A DNA stretch of 16,126 nucleotides from Geobacter sp. UBA6151 (GCA_002423105.1 DIUT01000045.1:1-16126), one strand, 5' to 3'; numbered from the stretch's first letter, positions 1-6,665 are shown. Program-made: numbers and translations. The notes: generated by a model from the sequence alone, not told the origin.

Positions 1-50
1 CCGAAAGGCTCCTGACCTACCCGGTGTTGCAAAAAGCAAAGGAGTCAAAA

Positions 51-1760
51 ATGAATGAACCTACTTGCTCTTATAACGGTAAATATATGCACTCTGGCAC
101 AGAGCATCATATTCATTGTAATCGGAAGCCCTATAAAGACGGAGTGTGTATTATTCATCTTGATAAGCAAACTGTTGCGCAAGAGACGGAAGAAGAAAAA
201 CATCAGATTGAAGTTGCGTTTTTGGATGCTCTCGATAAAGAAATTGAATTTACTAAAACAGCTCCATCACAATCGGTATTATACTGGAATGGAGCACATT
301 TTCCTGCCCTTAAGCTTGAAAACAAAACCTTTCCTCGAAAAGTATTGTTATCAGGAGCCACATTTGAGCATGGCACAAGCTTCAACAAATGCCAATTTAT
401 CGGCGGATTCGAAGCTGTTAAAAGTAAGTTCTTAGGCATAGAAAGGAATATCAAGTTTAAAGAATGTCGTTTCATTGGAGAAGCAAATTTCTGGTTTGCT
501 AATTTTGGAAAGAATCCGGTCTTGGAGGATTGCATATTCGAGGAGAAGGTCAAATTCCAGGGATGTCATCTCGATACCCCTGATTTTTCTGGAAATCAAT
601 TTCTAGCCGGTGTCGAGTTTGCAATGACTACTTTTTATGGAAATTGCGACTTTAAGTTATGTCAGTTTCAGACTGAAGCATATTTTTTGTCAATGATGGT
701 TGACGAAAGTGCATATTTTGACTTTCGCAATTCGATATTTACCGGGCGACTCAATTTCGGAGCACATAACGAACAAGATGATTTGCTGTGTGCCGGCTTG
801 GATTTTCACAGCGTTGAAGTTTCCGAGAAATCTGCACTAGATTTTCAAAACATGGCAGTATCATCAGCTAACTTTTGTCAATTGCTATTATCGGATGGTG
901 CAAGCCTGAAATTTGAAAATATTGGCTTTGGAAAAGGAGAGCTTTGCGATATTGTCCAACGAGATAAAACTGTTATCAGTTTTATAAATACTCCCCTTGA
1001 CAACACAACTTTTCTAAATACTAACATTGAAAAATTCAACTTTATCAACACAAAGTGGACTCAAATTGACGGCCGACAAGGCTTAATTTCAGAAACTAAT
1101 TTACGGGACAAAATATTATTGCTCCCTCGTGACAAGAAACTGAGCCCGGATGAACAACGTAGTTTGGTCGCAGAAATCGAATTTAATTCAGAAAACTACC
1201 GGCAACTGGTAAAGAACCACGAAGCAAAGCGTAATTTTTCCCTAGCTGAGAATTTTCATGTGGGTGAGATGGAGATGCAACGCCAGAAGGGAGCCATAAG
1301 AGGCACAAAATACTTGGGTCTTATGAGAAGGCTGACATCCTGGAATGATTTCAGCGTGTATAAAGCGCTGAGTAAGTACGGTACCAACTACCTTCACAGC
1401 CTGAATGTTCTCGGAGGTATGATTCTTCTTCTAGCGTTTCTGTTTCTGCTTAGCGGGCTAACAAGAACTGAATCCATCACACATTCACACCTAAAGGACG
1501 GTGCTCACAAAATTCAGGTTTCATTACTTCCATGTGCCAGTAATAGACTAGTCAAACCTGCTGAATTAATCGATGATTATGTTTCCTCAGTCCTTTTCAC
1601 GTTGAGCGTGGCCACGCTCCAAAAAGATACCTTATATAAAACAACCACAGCGCCAGGAGAGTTTCTACGAATCGTTACGTTCCTGTTTGTGCCTAGCCAA
1701 GCTGCAATTACATTAATGGCAATACGGAGGAGATTTCGTCGAGGTAGTGGAAGTGAATAG
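51..1760 (+). CDS. Pentapeptide-repeat-like membrane protein with N-terminal Cys/His cluster
   Basis: The product is 569 residues from the ATG at 51, which has AAGGAG at 39-44 six bases upstream; an in-frame GTG at 24 lacks such a site. Residues C6, C23, C33 and H36 form a C-x16-C-x9-C-x2-H cluster like the small metal-binding heads seen on some pentapeptide-repeat proteins. Residues of roughly 90-330 hold irregular repeats rich in F and C at five-residue spacing (for example FNKCQF, FKECRF, FKLCQF), suggesting a right-handed beta-helix. A long charged segment follows, then two hydrophobic helices (about 452-471 and 541-558) ending in an arginine-rich tail. Between them, 510-527 resembles the pore helix of two-helix potassium channels, but no GYG filter is present. 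Function is unknown; an envelope sensor or channel-derived anchor is only a guess. The gene is AT-rich compared with the core genes, suggesting transfer. Confidence 0.75.
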   Translation: MNEPTCSYNGKYMHSGTEHHIHCNRKPYKDGVCIIHLDKQTVAQETEEEKHQIEVAFLDALDKEIEFTKTAPSQSVLYWNGAHFPALKLENKTFPRKVLLSGATFEHGTSFNKCQFIGGFEAVKSKFLGIERNIKFKECRFIGEANFWFANFGKNPVLEDCIFEEKVKFQGCHLDTPDFSGNQFLAGVEFAMTTFYGNCDFKLCQFQTEAYFLSMMVDESAYFDFRNSIFTGRLNFGAHNEQDDLLCAGLDFHSVEVSEKSALDFQNMAVSSANFCQLLLSDGASLKFENIGFGKGELCDIVQRDKTVISFINTPLDNTTFLNTNIEKFNFINTKWTQIDGRQGLISETNLRDKILLLPRDKKLSPDEQRSLVAEIEFNSENYRQLVKNHEAKRNFSLAENFHVGEMEMQRQKGAIRGTKYLGLMRRLTSWNDFSVYKALSKYGTNYLHSLNVLGGMILLLAFLFLLSGLTRTESITHSHLKDGAHKIQVSLLPCASNRLVKPAELIDDYVSSVLFTLSVATLQKDTLYKTTTAPGEFLRIVTFLFVPSQAAITLMAIRRRFRRGSGSE

Positions 1761-1775
1761 CCAGACAAAATCTGG
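1761..1775 (+). terminator. Small hairpin after the first gene, weak terminator candidate
   Basis: A perfect 5-bp stem CCAGA/TCTGG with a CAAAA loop begins immediately after the TAG stop. Only three Ts follow, so intrinsic termination is doubtful. It could instead be a 3'-end stabilising hairpin. Confidence 0.3.
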
Positions 1776-1814
1776 TTTGCGAGGGCTTATACACGGGAAA
1801 CCTTCGAGGGGCTA

Positions 1815-1838
1815 CATAGTCATGGCTATGGTCGGACC
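1815..1838. repeat. Left-end hairpin plus GGTCGGACC signal of the transposase element
   Basis: CATAG (1815-1819) and CTATG (1826-1830) can pair around a 6-base loop. They abut the near-palindrome GGTCGGACC at 1830-1838. The latter recurs with a variable central base at 2743, 4078 and 5326. Y1 transposases act on single strands and recognise hairpins near element ends, so this is a plausible recognition site; that role is inferred. Confidence 0.45.
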
Positions 1839-1954
1839 AAATTAACAATTCGAATTTATTAAGATAATCTCAAATGCAGCCTCATTTTCACGCTTAGAAG
1901 TGCATTTTTACCCATCGAAACGAGCTTTTAAGAATGGCACGCGCAAATCGACAC
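1830..1954 (+). repeat. Long direct repeat, copy A (left end plus first 7 transposase codons)
   Basis: This 125-bp stretch matches 4078-4203 with two substitutions and one single-base indel by eye. It includes the GGTCNGACC signal, an AT-rich leader and the start codon through His7 of the transposase. Inside it, TTAACA (1843-1848) and GATAAT (1863-1868) resemble -35 and -10 boxes, but the 14-bp spacing is short, so a promoter here is only possible. Confidence 0.9.
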
Positions 1955-2695
1955 CATATTCCGGGGCAAGTGTGGCATATCACCCATCGCTGCCATAAAA
2001 AGGAATTTCTCCTGAAGTTTGCCAGGGACCGGCGGCGCTGGCATACATGGCTGTTTGAAGCCAGGAAACGTTTTGGCCTTCGAGTGCTCAACTATGTGGT
2101 TACATCCAATCACATACACCTCCTTGTAATCGATAGCGGTCCTGATGTGATTCCCAACAGCATCCAGCGTATTGCAGGAAGGACTGCCCAGGAATTCAAT
2201 CAGCGCAAAGAGCGGAAGGGTGCATTTTGGGAAGACCGTTATCACGCCACTGCCGTTGAACGGAATGAACATCTGACCCGCTGCCTTGTGTACATTGATC
2301 TGAACATGGTCAGAGCGGGGGTGGTAAAGCATCCGTCCGAGTGGGAGGCGGGGGGCTTCAACGAGATTCAGAATCCACCCGCTCGGTACGGGGTGATCGA
2401 TCGCCACGGGCTACACGAGTTCTGCGGCATCCCCGAATGTGAGTCTTTTGCCGAGCATCACCGGCATTGGGTACAAGATGCCTTGCAAAATGACGCGAGC
2501 AAGCGGGAGCGTCTCTGGACAGAGGCAATTGCCGTCGGCAGCAGCGGTTATGTTGAAGAAATAAAAGGGAGGCTGGGGACAAGGGCAGTCGGCAGAAAGA
2601 TTGAAAAGTATGATGGCGACATCTGCATCATCAGAGAACAACCAGCTTCTTATAATGCCGTTTTCGACCAGGAAAACGAGGCTCTAAGGCAGTAA
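1934..2695 (+). CDS. REP-associated tyrosine transposase (Y1 HUH nuclease)
   Basis: This 253-residue protein belongs to the Y1 transposase superfamily, RAYT branch, whose members cut and rejoin single-stranded DNA through a phosphotyrosine link. The HUH metal-binding motif is H60-I-H62 within SNHIHLLV. The probable nucleophile is Y120 in the family signature YIDLNMVRAG, where most members have NPVRAG. The upstream FWEDRYHATAVE segment (about 98-109) is also typical. The C-terminal part, from about 160, is the family's variable tail. All motifs are intact, so the gene may be active. No convincing Shine-Dalgarno lies before the ATG, which could keep expression low. RAYT proteins are usually single-copy domesticated enzymes that mobilise short palindromes; here the end signals at 2743, 4078 and 5326 are candidate substrates. 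Confidence 0.9.
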   Translation: MARANRHHIPGQVWHITHRCHKKEFLLKFARDRRRWHTWLFEARKRFGLRVLNYVVTSNHIHLLVIDSGPDVIPNSIQRIAGRTAQEFNQRKERKGAFWEDRYHATAVERNEHLTRCLVYIDLNMVRAGVVKHPSEWEAGGFNEIQNPPARYGVIDRHGLHEFCGIPECESFAEHHRHWVQDALQNDASKRERLWTEAIAVGSSGYVEEIKGRLGTRAVGRKIEKYDGDICIIREQPASYNAVFDQENEALRQ

Positions 2696-2736
2696 AATTG
2701 TTATTATTGGGAGAGTTTCTGACTGAAATAAGGACA

Positions 2737-2754
2737 TTAGCTTGGTCCGACCCC
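2737..2754. repeat. Right-end signal of the transposase element (18-bp inverted repeat partner)
   Basis: TTAGCTTGGTCCGACCCC here is the exact reverse complement of 5323-5340. It contains the GGTCCGACC near-palindrome and lies 42 bases after the transposase stop codon. It probably marks the right boundary of the intact element. Confidence 0.75.
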
Positions 2755-2841
2755 AGTCCCCTAAGCTATTAAGTGAAACGGTGAGACGGAAACTCCCTAA
2801 TATTTTGCCCTTGAAAGTTGAATATTCTGAAAATGCGGTTC

Positions 2842-2909
2842 CCAACAACACCGTTGGACACCGACCGGGCGACAAGATTGCCCGGACGGGTCAATGGCGC
2901 CCCCGTTGG
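2842..2909 (+). promoter_or_regulatory. Structured leader: three tandem hairpins upstream of the lipoprotein gene
   Basis: Three stems follow one another: CCAAC 2842-2846 with GTTGG 2853-2857, CCGGGC 2865-2870 with GCCCGG 2880-2885, and ACGGG 2886-2890 with CCCGT 2902-2906. A second GTTGG at 2905-2909 could pair with the same CCAAC, closing the set into a three-way junction and excluding the first stem. This GC-rich block sits in AT-rich flanks, 56 bases before the lipoprotein start. It matches no riboswitch class I recognise; the c-di-GMP-I consensus was considered and does not fit. It could also be leftover from a decayed gene. Confidence 0.35.
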
Positions 2910-2965
2910 TACTTACAAAAATAACAACCGATTGAAACGTCATCCTTGGTTTTGTGAGGTTAACA

Positions 2966-3988
2966 ATGCGCTGTAACTTTCTGTGGCTTCTTATTAGTGT
3001 GATATTGCTGCTAAATGGCTGCACTGCTGTGCCACTGTTGGTAGACAATTTAAATCCAGGGCGGTTCGCGGCAAATGCCGAGACGCGATCGCTATGTGAA
3101 AAGGATGGTGGGTTACATGTCTATCAAAAGATTAATCTTAAACCGGGACGTTTTCCAACAATAATACCAGATGAAGGAGAGTCTTTTTTATTTCCACATT
3201 GGGGCACTATATACGGAAAATACCGATTTGAGGAATCAACATCGACTACAAAATCCCACGGATACAATATCTATAGAAGCAGAAAGGCAATAACTTCTAT
3301 TGAAGATGGCAAACTAATAGGCGAAGAAATTTCATATGTTCGTCAAGGTGTGCCCGGAGCCCCTGGATTGATCTGTCCAGAAACCAGACATACAAGAGAA
3401 GAAAACCTAATTGATAGCATTTTTGTTCAAGAAGGCGAAAAGGTCGATCCATACCCTTTTTGTCCAACAGGGAATCATGAGGTGATGCATTTATCGGGTG
3501 AGTATCAAACACAGATGGTGGGGATTCAACCTGACAAACGGCGCGAATTTACAAGAGGAATAAATTGCGACGAACGGACGCGAATTTATGGCCGTACTCA
3601 ATTATTATTTTTTGGCAAAGATGGAAAGAGGTGTTCGTCGTCAGCAATGCCGGATGCCGATCAAATAATTTGCAACGAAGATGGTATCACTGTTCTTGGG
3701 TTCAAAAGAAAAGCAGGTACGGCTACATTTTTAATGCAAATGTTTGCTTTGACCGGAGAACTCATACGTGAAGTAGAGCTTGCTAATGCCGCACCAGAAC
3801 GAGGTGTAATAGTTAGTTATCAGGAGAACGAAGCTGTTGTGAATGTTCGAACCGCTGTTTTTCAAAATCGAAAAGATACCTGTTATGCCGCTTCCGCAAG
3901 CAAAGATTCTATAACCTCTGCAACATCAGCCAAGCGGATTGGCCCAGCAGACATTACGTTTAGAGCAATTGAATGTGGCCTTAAATAA
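2966..3988 (+). CDS. Predicted outer-membrane lipoprotein of unknown function
   Basis: The ATG at 2966 is chosen over the in-frame GTG at 2954 because GAGG (2956-2959) lies six bases upstream and the signal peptide then begins properly. The product has 340 residues. It opens with a short hydrophobic signal segment and a lipobox L16-N17-G18-C19, so Cys19 should be lipidated. Thr follows the cysteine, so there is no Asp inner-membrane retention signal. The mature part is hydrophilic, has eight further cysteines, and includes a segment LCEKDGGLHVYQK near residue 45-57. I do not recognise the family. AT-rich codon use and position between transposase ends suggest acquired DNA. No cotranscribed neighbour is evident: transposase DNA lies on both sides. 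Confidence 0.75.
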   Translation: MRCNFLWLLISVILLLNGCTAVPLLVDNLNPGRFAANAETRSLCEKDGGLHVYQKINLKPGRFPTIIPDEGESFLFPHWGTIYGKYRFEESTSTTKSHGYNIYRSRKAITSIEDGKLIGEEISYVRQGVPGAPGLICPETRHTREENLIDSIFVQEGEKVDPYPFCPTGNHEVMHLSGEYQTQMVGIQPDKRREFTRGINCDERTRIYGRTQLLFFGKDGKRCSSSAMPDADQIICNEDGITVLGFKRKAGTATFLMQMFALTGELIREVELANAAPERGVIVSYQENEAVVNVRTAVFQNRKDTCYAASASKDSITSATSAKRIGPADITFRAIECGLK

Positions 3989-4004
3989 AACGTAGCTGTG
4001 ATTT

Positions 4005-4067
4005 CCAACCACTCGGCGGCACTCGGTCTACGCTACGCTCCGCCGGTGCGCCTCGGCCACGTGGTGG
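4005..4067. repeat. GC-rich imperfect inverted repeat (REP-like or terminator-like)
   Basis: An outer stem pairs CCAACCAC (4005-4012, one bulged A) with GTGGTGG (4061-4067), and an inner stem pairs CGGCGG (4014-4019) with CCGCCG (4040-4045). The block is much more GC-rich than the lipoprotein gene before it. It lies just upstream of the GGTCTGACC end signal of the truncated transposase copy, and a GTAG tetranucleotide at 3992-3995 precedes it. GTAG plus hairpin is the layout of REP elements, but one copy is weak evidence. No T-run follows. Confidence 0.4.
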
Positions 4068-4077
4068 TCATAGCTGG

Positions 4078-4203
4078 GGTCTGACCAAATTAACAATTCG
4101 AATTTATTAAGATAATCTCAAAAAGCAGCCTCATTTTCACGCTTAGAAGTGCATTTTTACCCATCGAAACGAGCTTTTAAGAATGGCACGCGCAAATCGA
4201 CAC
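4078..4203 (+). repeat. Long direct repeat, copy B (decapitated second transposase element)
   Basis: This 126-bp stretch repeats 1830-1954 almost exactly, from GGTCTGACC through codon 7 of the transposase. Homology then stops abruptly at 4203/4204. Everything else of the element is missing, so this is the left stub of a second insertion that lost its body by deletion or recombination. Confidence 0.9.
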
Positions 4204-4353
4204 TGTGGTGACCGCCAACATGGTTGGCGGAGCGGGACGGTCGTTGGCAGCGTCAACAAGCTCATCATGCTGATATGTAAGGATATTTCTGACGGCACGC
4301 CGATTGCTAGTACAAAGATGAAATCAACAAACAAAGGAGGAGCACGGCGATGA
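4183..4353 (+). pseudogene. Chimeric 56-codon frame: transposase start fused to unrelated sequence
   Basis: The first seven codons (MARANRH) are those of the transposase. From codon 8 the reading frame continues through unrelated DNA without a stop until TGA at 4351-4353. That stop overlaps the ATG of the next gene as ATGA, the arrangement used for translational coupling. The frame is too short and too unlike known proteins to suggest a function. It is most simply a truncated transposase pseudogene, but ribosomes starting there would run directly into the start site at 4350. Confidence 0.5.
4212..4230 (+). other. Perfect 8-bp hairpin with a 3-base loop
   Basis: CCGCCAAC (4212-4219) and GTTGGCGG (4223-4230) pair perfectly around an ATG loop. 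The hairpin begins eight bases after homology to the transposase breaks off. It has no T-run, so it is not a standard terminator. It may be a mark of the recombination event or a folded leader for the downstream secreted-protein gene. Confidence 0.5.
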
Positions 4354-4757
4354 AACGATGGGAGATCGGGGCAACATGCCTCATTCTGTTTGTAGTGATG
4401 GCTCTCTTCCATGCCGCGCCGGCGGCGGCGATCAACCACAAGGTAAAAATCACCAACACGACCAACGAGATGTGCAATGTATGGGTGCATTATTTAACAT
4501 TTGTCAACATGGACAACGAACGGCGCAGCAAGTCGTTCTGGTATGAGCCGAACCACCCCAACAACAGCCACACCTTTGAATTCGGCGCAAAATGCCCTGC
4601 CGTGATACAAGTCGCCTGCGGCAACCACTTCGATGAATACCGGTGCTTCACGGGGCGCAAGGCAAAGGACGAAAACGATTGTGCCATCGCGTGCTACAGC
4701 TCGGACTGGTTCATCCGGGGTAACAAGACCGATGGCCTGAAGTTGACCAAGGAATAG
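4350..4757 (+). CDS. Small secreted cysteine-rich protein
   Basis: This 135-residue protein has a clear Sec signal peptide: basic MKRW start, hydrophobic core to about residue 22, and an AAA cleavage box giving a mature chain from about I28. The mature 108 residues contain six cysteines (42, 82, 90, 99, 111, 115), an even number that would allow three disulfides in the periplasm or outside. No domain is recognised. AAAGGAGG at 4333-4340 gives a strong ribosome site nine bases before the ATG. The gene begins in an ATGA overlap with the chimeric transposase frame and is followed 47 bp later by another small secreted protein, with which it is probably cotranscribed. A shared extracellular or periplasmic role is inferred from the pairing only. 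Confidence 0.75.
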   Translation: MKRWEIGATCLILFVVMALFHAAPAAAINHKVKITNTTNEMCNVWVHYLTFVNMDNERRSKSFWYEPNHPNNSHTFEFGAKCPAVIQVACGNHFDEYRCFTGRKAKDENDCAIACYSSDWFIRGNKTDGLKLTKE

Positions 4758-4804
4758 AATAAAAATGACACAAGATAACTCTAAGACACGGAGGGGGAAC
4801 CACG

Positions 4805-5251
4805 ATGAAAGTGATACGTCTTGTGGTAATGGCAGCGGCAGCATATATGGTTATGGGGATTGGCATTGCTTCGGCGGCCGGTTACACCATGTACTGGATG
4901 AACCATTTGAACAGATTCTCCAACAACGCGAATGGGGTCTGTACGAACATGAAGACGGAGCTTCTACTGGCCGGCAAGGTCATTGCCGGCACGACCTTCA
5001 CGCAGCAGCTCGCTTTCAACCAGTATACGGCAATGACTACGCTCACCCCCCTCGTCGCGGGCGACAGCATCAGGAGCACGGCAACCTGCACCCTCAAGGA
5101 TTATAAGGGAAATACCGTAACAGCCACCAAAACCGTGACAAATCCCCTTGTTGAAGGTTGTATGATTCAAGCAGGTTTGTACCCTGAACCGTTTAATGCG
5201 TCCTGGACTACCTTCTCCATCTCTGCGGGGTGTGGCTGGGGTGCGGAATGA
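4805..5251 (+). CDS. Small secreted protein with four cysteines
   Basis: The 148-residue product has a Sec signal peptide (MKVIR start, hydrophobic stretch, A22-S23-A24 cleavage box). The mature part of about 124 residues holds cysteines at 46, 95, 119 and 143, enough for two disulfides, and is rich in Thr, Asn and aromatic residues, as small beta-rich extracellular domains often are. No family is recognised. A purine-rich GGAGGGGG (4790-4797) precedes the ATG by seven bases. It follows the other small secreted protein by 47 bp on the same strand. It is the last plus-strand gene of the accessory segment; the next gene converges from the minus strand. Alternative frames over this gene lack signal peptides or sensible composition. 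Confidence 0.75.
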   Translation: MKVIRLVVMAAAAYMVMGIGIASAAGYTMYWMNHLNRFSNNANGVCTNMKTELLLAGKVIAGTTFTQQLAFNQYTAMTTLTPLVAGDSIRSTATCTLKDYKGNTVTATKTVTNPLVEGCMIQAGLYPEPFNASWTTFSISAGCGWGAE

Positions 5252-5322
5252 GACGAAAGAATTCCGGGAACTTGGTTTAAAAGTTCACTGACTCATACGT
5301 ACGTTGATGAAGAGATTGCTTC

Positions 5323-5340
5323 GGGGTCGGACCAAGCTAA
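5323..5340. repeat. Orphan transposase end signal, 18-bp inverted match to 2737-2754
   Basis: GGGGTCGGACCAAGCTAA is the perfect reverse complement of the right end of the intact element, in inverted orientation. No transposase gene adjoins it. It lies five bases from the stop codon of the minus-strand J/LRR gene and marks the edge between accessory and core DNA. Confidence 0.75.
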
Positions 5341-5345
5341 CCCTA

Positions 5346-6665
5346 TTACTCATACCGCCATTTAAAAGTAATCACCTTGCAGGAAGGCATGGCGCCGCGG
5401 AATGCGGCCAGCCCTTCGTCCGTGACGTGGGTGCCACTCAAGGTCAGCCAACGCAATCCTTTAAGGGCACAGAGGTTTTCCAGCCCTTCGTCGGTTATCT
5501 CGGTGTGATAGATGTAGAGCCTGCGCAGTCCCGAAAGGCAGGCCAGCTCATTTAGCCCTTCGTCGGTGATGGAGCTGTTGGACAGGTACAGCTCCTGCAA
5601 CCCGTTCAGACGACTTAACCAGGTCAGGGCCTCGTTGCCCACGTCATAGAGAAACAGCGCCTGCAGATCGTCCGGCTGCAACAGTTCCAGAAACTCCATG
5701 GAGCAGGTGCCGTCGCCGTCACCCCGCAGATCCAGCCGTACCCCTTTATCCAGCGGTATCTCCCGTGCGCCGCGGGCCGGTCCCAGTTTCTGCCAATCGC
5801 GATAATCCACTGAACTGATAGCCCGCAGATAGAGCACGCCGCAGGCCGCTTCGGCAGGAAAACGGATGATGCGTGTTTCCAGGGCAGGCGCCTGACGTTC
5901 TTCCACCGGTTCCGGTTTTCCCTGCAGCATGGCCAGCCGCCTGCGGGCCTTGGCGATGTCCAGGTCAACGGTTGCCGCCATCTCCGCCAGATAATCGATG
6001 CCGTCGGCCAGCCCGTCGTCAACCCGCTGCCGGAAGCAGTAGATGTCAGAGTTACGCAACTCCTCGATCCGCTCGATCAGATCCTTGATATTCTGCCGTG
6101 TCTGGGCGATGCGGCGGATGAGACGGATCAGTTCCGCGCCGATATCGATCCCCTTTGCGGTTTCCGGCCCCATCTGCCACTCTTTGAGAATTTTGTTCAG
6201 ACGGCTGCGGTCGCCTTCCTGGTAGGCCAGGTTGGCCACAGCCATCAACTCCTGACGGCGGCTTTTCTCATCCTCATCACTGGCAAGGTCGGGATGGATC
6301 GTCTTGGCAACCTTGCGGTAGAGGGTTTTCAGACTTTTTTCAGCGGCAATTTTTGTAGTGGGGTCAATATCCTCGTCCAGATGCGGGGTTGTTCCGGTGG
6401 AAAATGACGCGCCGCTTTCCGCGGTATGGAAATATTTGTGGTGTTCCTCTGTGCGTTCTCCGGTGCCCAGCAGGCCGCTGATCTGCCATTCAAGCTGTTC
6501 CAGTTCGGCGATCCGCCCCCCCAGCACCTGCTCGTAGGCCCGTTCAAAGAGCCGGATCTCCGACTTGATGGTGGCAAACTCCCGCTCGTAGCCGGACTGT
6601 TCTTCAAGCAACTGGGCCAAGAGATGCCGTTTTTCATTCAGTTCTATCTCTTCCGGAGTTTTCAT
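5346..6665 (-). CDS. Coiled-coil / J-domain-like / leucine-rich-repeat protein
   Basis: This 439-residue cytoplasmic protein has an N-terminal coiled coil (about 5-65). A J-domain-like segment follows (about 108-163), with the diagnostic HPD at 124-126 inside YRKVAKTIHPDLA; HPD is the tripeptide by which J proteins stimulate Hsp70 ATPase. Then come a second helical/coiled-coil region (about 175-248) and C-terminal leucine-rich repeats (about 330-432), with a [IV]TDEGL motif recurring every 24 residues at 366, 390 and 414. No signal peptide or membrane segment is seen. Its ATG overlaps the stop of the Hda-like gene as ATGA, so it is probably translationally coupled as the third gene of a ruvB operon. 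A DnaK co-chaperone with an LRR substrate-binding end is inferred. The combination is unusual, and I know of no named family. Confidence 0.8.
   Translation of the reverse strand: MKTPEEIELNEKRHLLAQLLEEQSGYEREFATIKSEIRLFERAYEQVLGGRIAELEQLEWQISGLLGTGERTEEHHKYFHTAESGASFSTGTTPHLDEDIDPTTKIAAEKSLKTLYRKVAKTIHPDLASDEDEKSRRQELMAVANLAYQEGDRSRLNKILKEWQMGPETAKGIDIGAELIRLIRRIAQTRQNIKDLIERIEELRNSDIYCFRQRVDDGLADGIDYLAEMAATVDLDIAKARRRLAMLQGKPEPVEERQAPALETRIIRFPAEAACGVLYLRAISSVDYRDWQKLGPARGAREIPLDKGVRLDLRGDGDGTCSMEFLELLQPDDLQALFLYDVGNEALTWLSRLNGLQELYLSNSSITDEGLNELACLSGLRRLYIYHTEITDEGLENLCALKGLRWLTLSGTHVTDEGLAAFRGAMPSCKVITFKWRYE

Larger units (their letters stand above)
1830..2754 (+). mobile_element. RAYT (REP-associated Y1 transposase) element, about 0.93 kb
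   Basis: The unit contains one transposase gene (1934-2695) bounded by imperfect inverted ends. The left end reads GGTCGGACCAAATTAA (1830-1845). The right end, read on the minus strand from 2752, gives GGTCGGACCAAGCTAA, identical at 14 of 16 positions. A second copy of the left 125 bp lies at 4078-4203 and a further right-type end at 5323-5340, so these ends are recurrent in this region. IS200-like and RAYT elements do not generate target duplications, and none was seen. Exact boundaries are inferred from the repeat limits and could extend a few bases. Confidence 0.65.

Noticed and set aside
1928..2407. 159-codon minus-strand frame over the transposase
   Set aside because: The plus-strand frame carries the HUH and tyrosine motifs; the reverse frame has none.
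2842..2909. c-di-GMP-I (GEMM) riboswitch, common in Geobacter relatives
   Set aside because: The expected conserved blocks and GAAA tetraloop/receptor pattern could not be found; only generic hairpins are present.
4765..5106. 113-codon frame overlapping the second small secreted protein
   Set aside because: It lies in another frame over a gene with a clear signal peptide and ribosome site, and its own composition (many G, H, D, no hydrophobic core) looks like a shadow.
5268..5286. GAACTT/AAGTTC stem as terminator between converging genes
   Set aside because: The 6-bp AT-rich stem is weak and has no T-run on either strand.
5410..5600. Tandem DNA repeat with a 72-base period
   Set aside because: It is explained by the 24-residue leucine-rich repeats of the encoded protein and not by a separate DNA repeat or CRISPR array.
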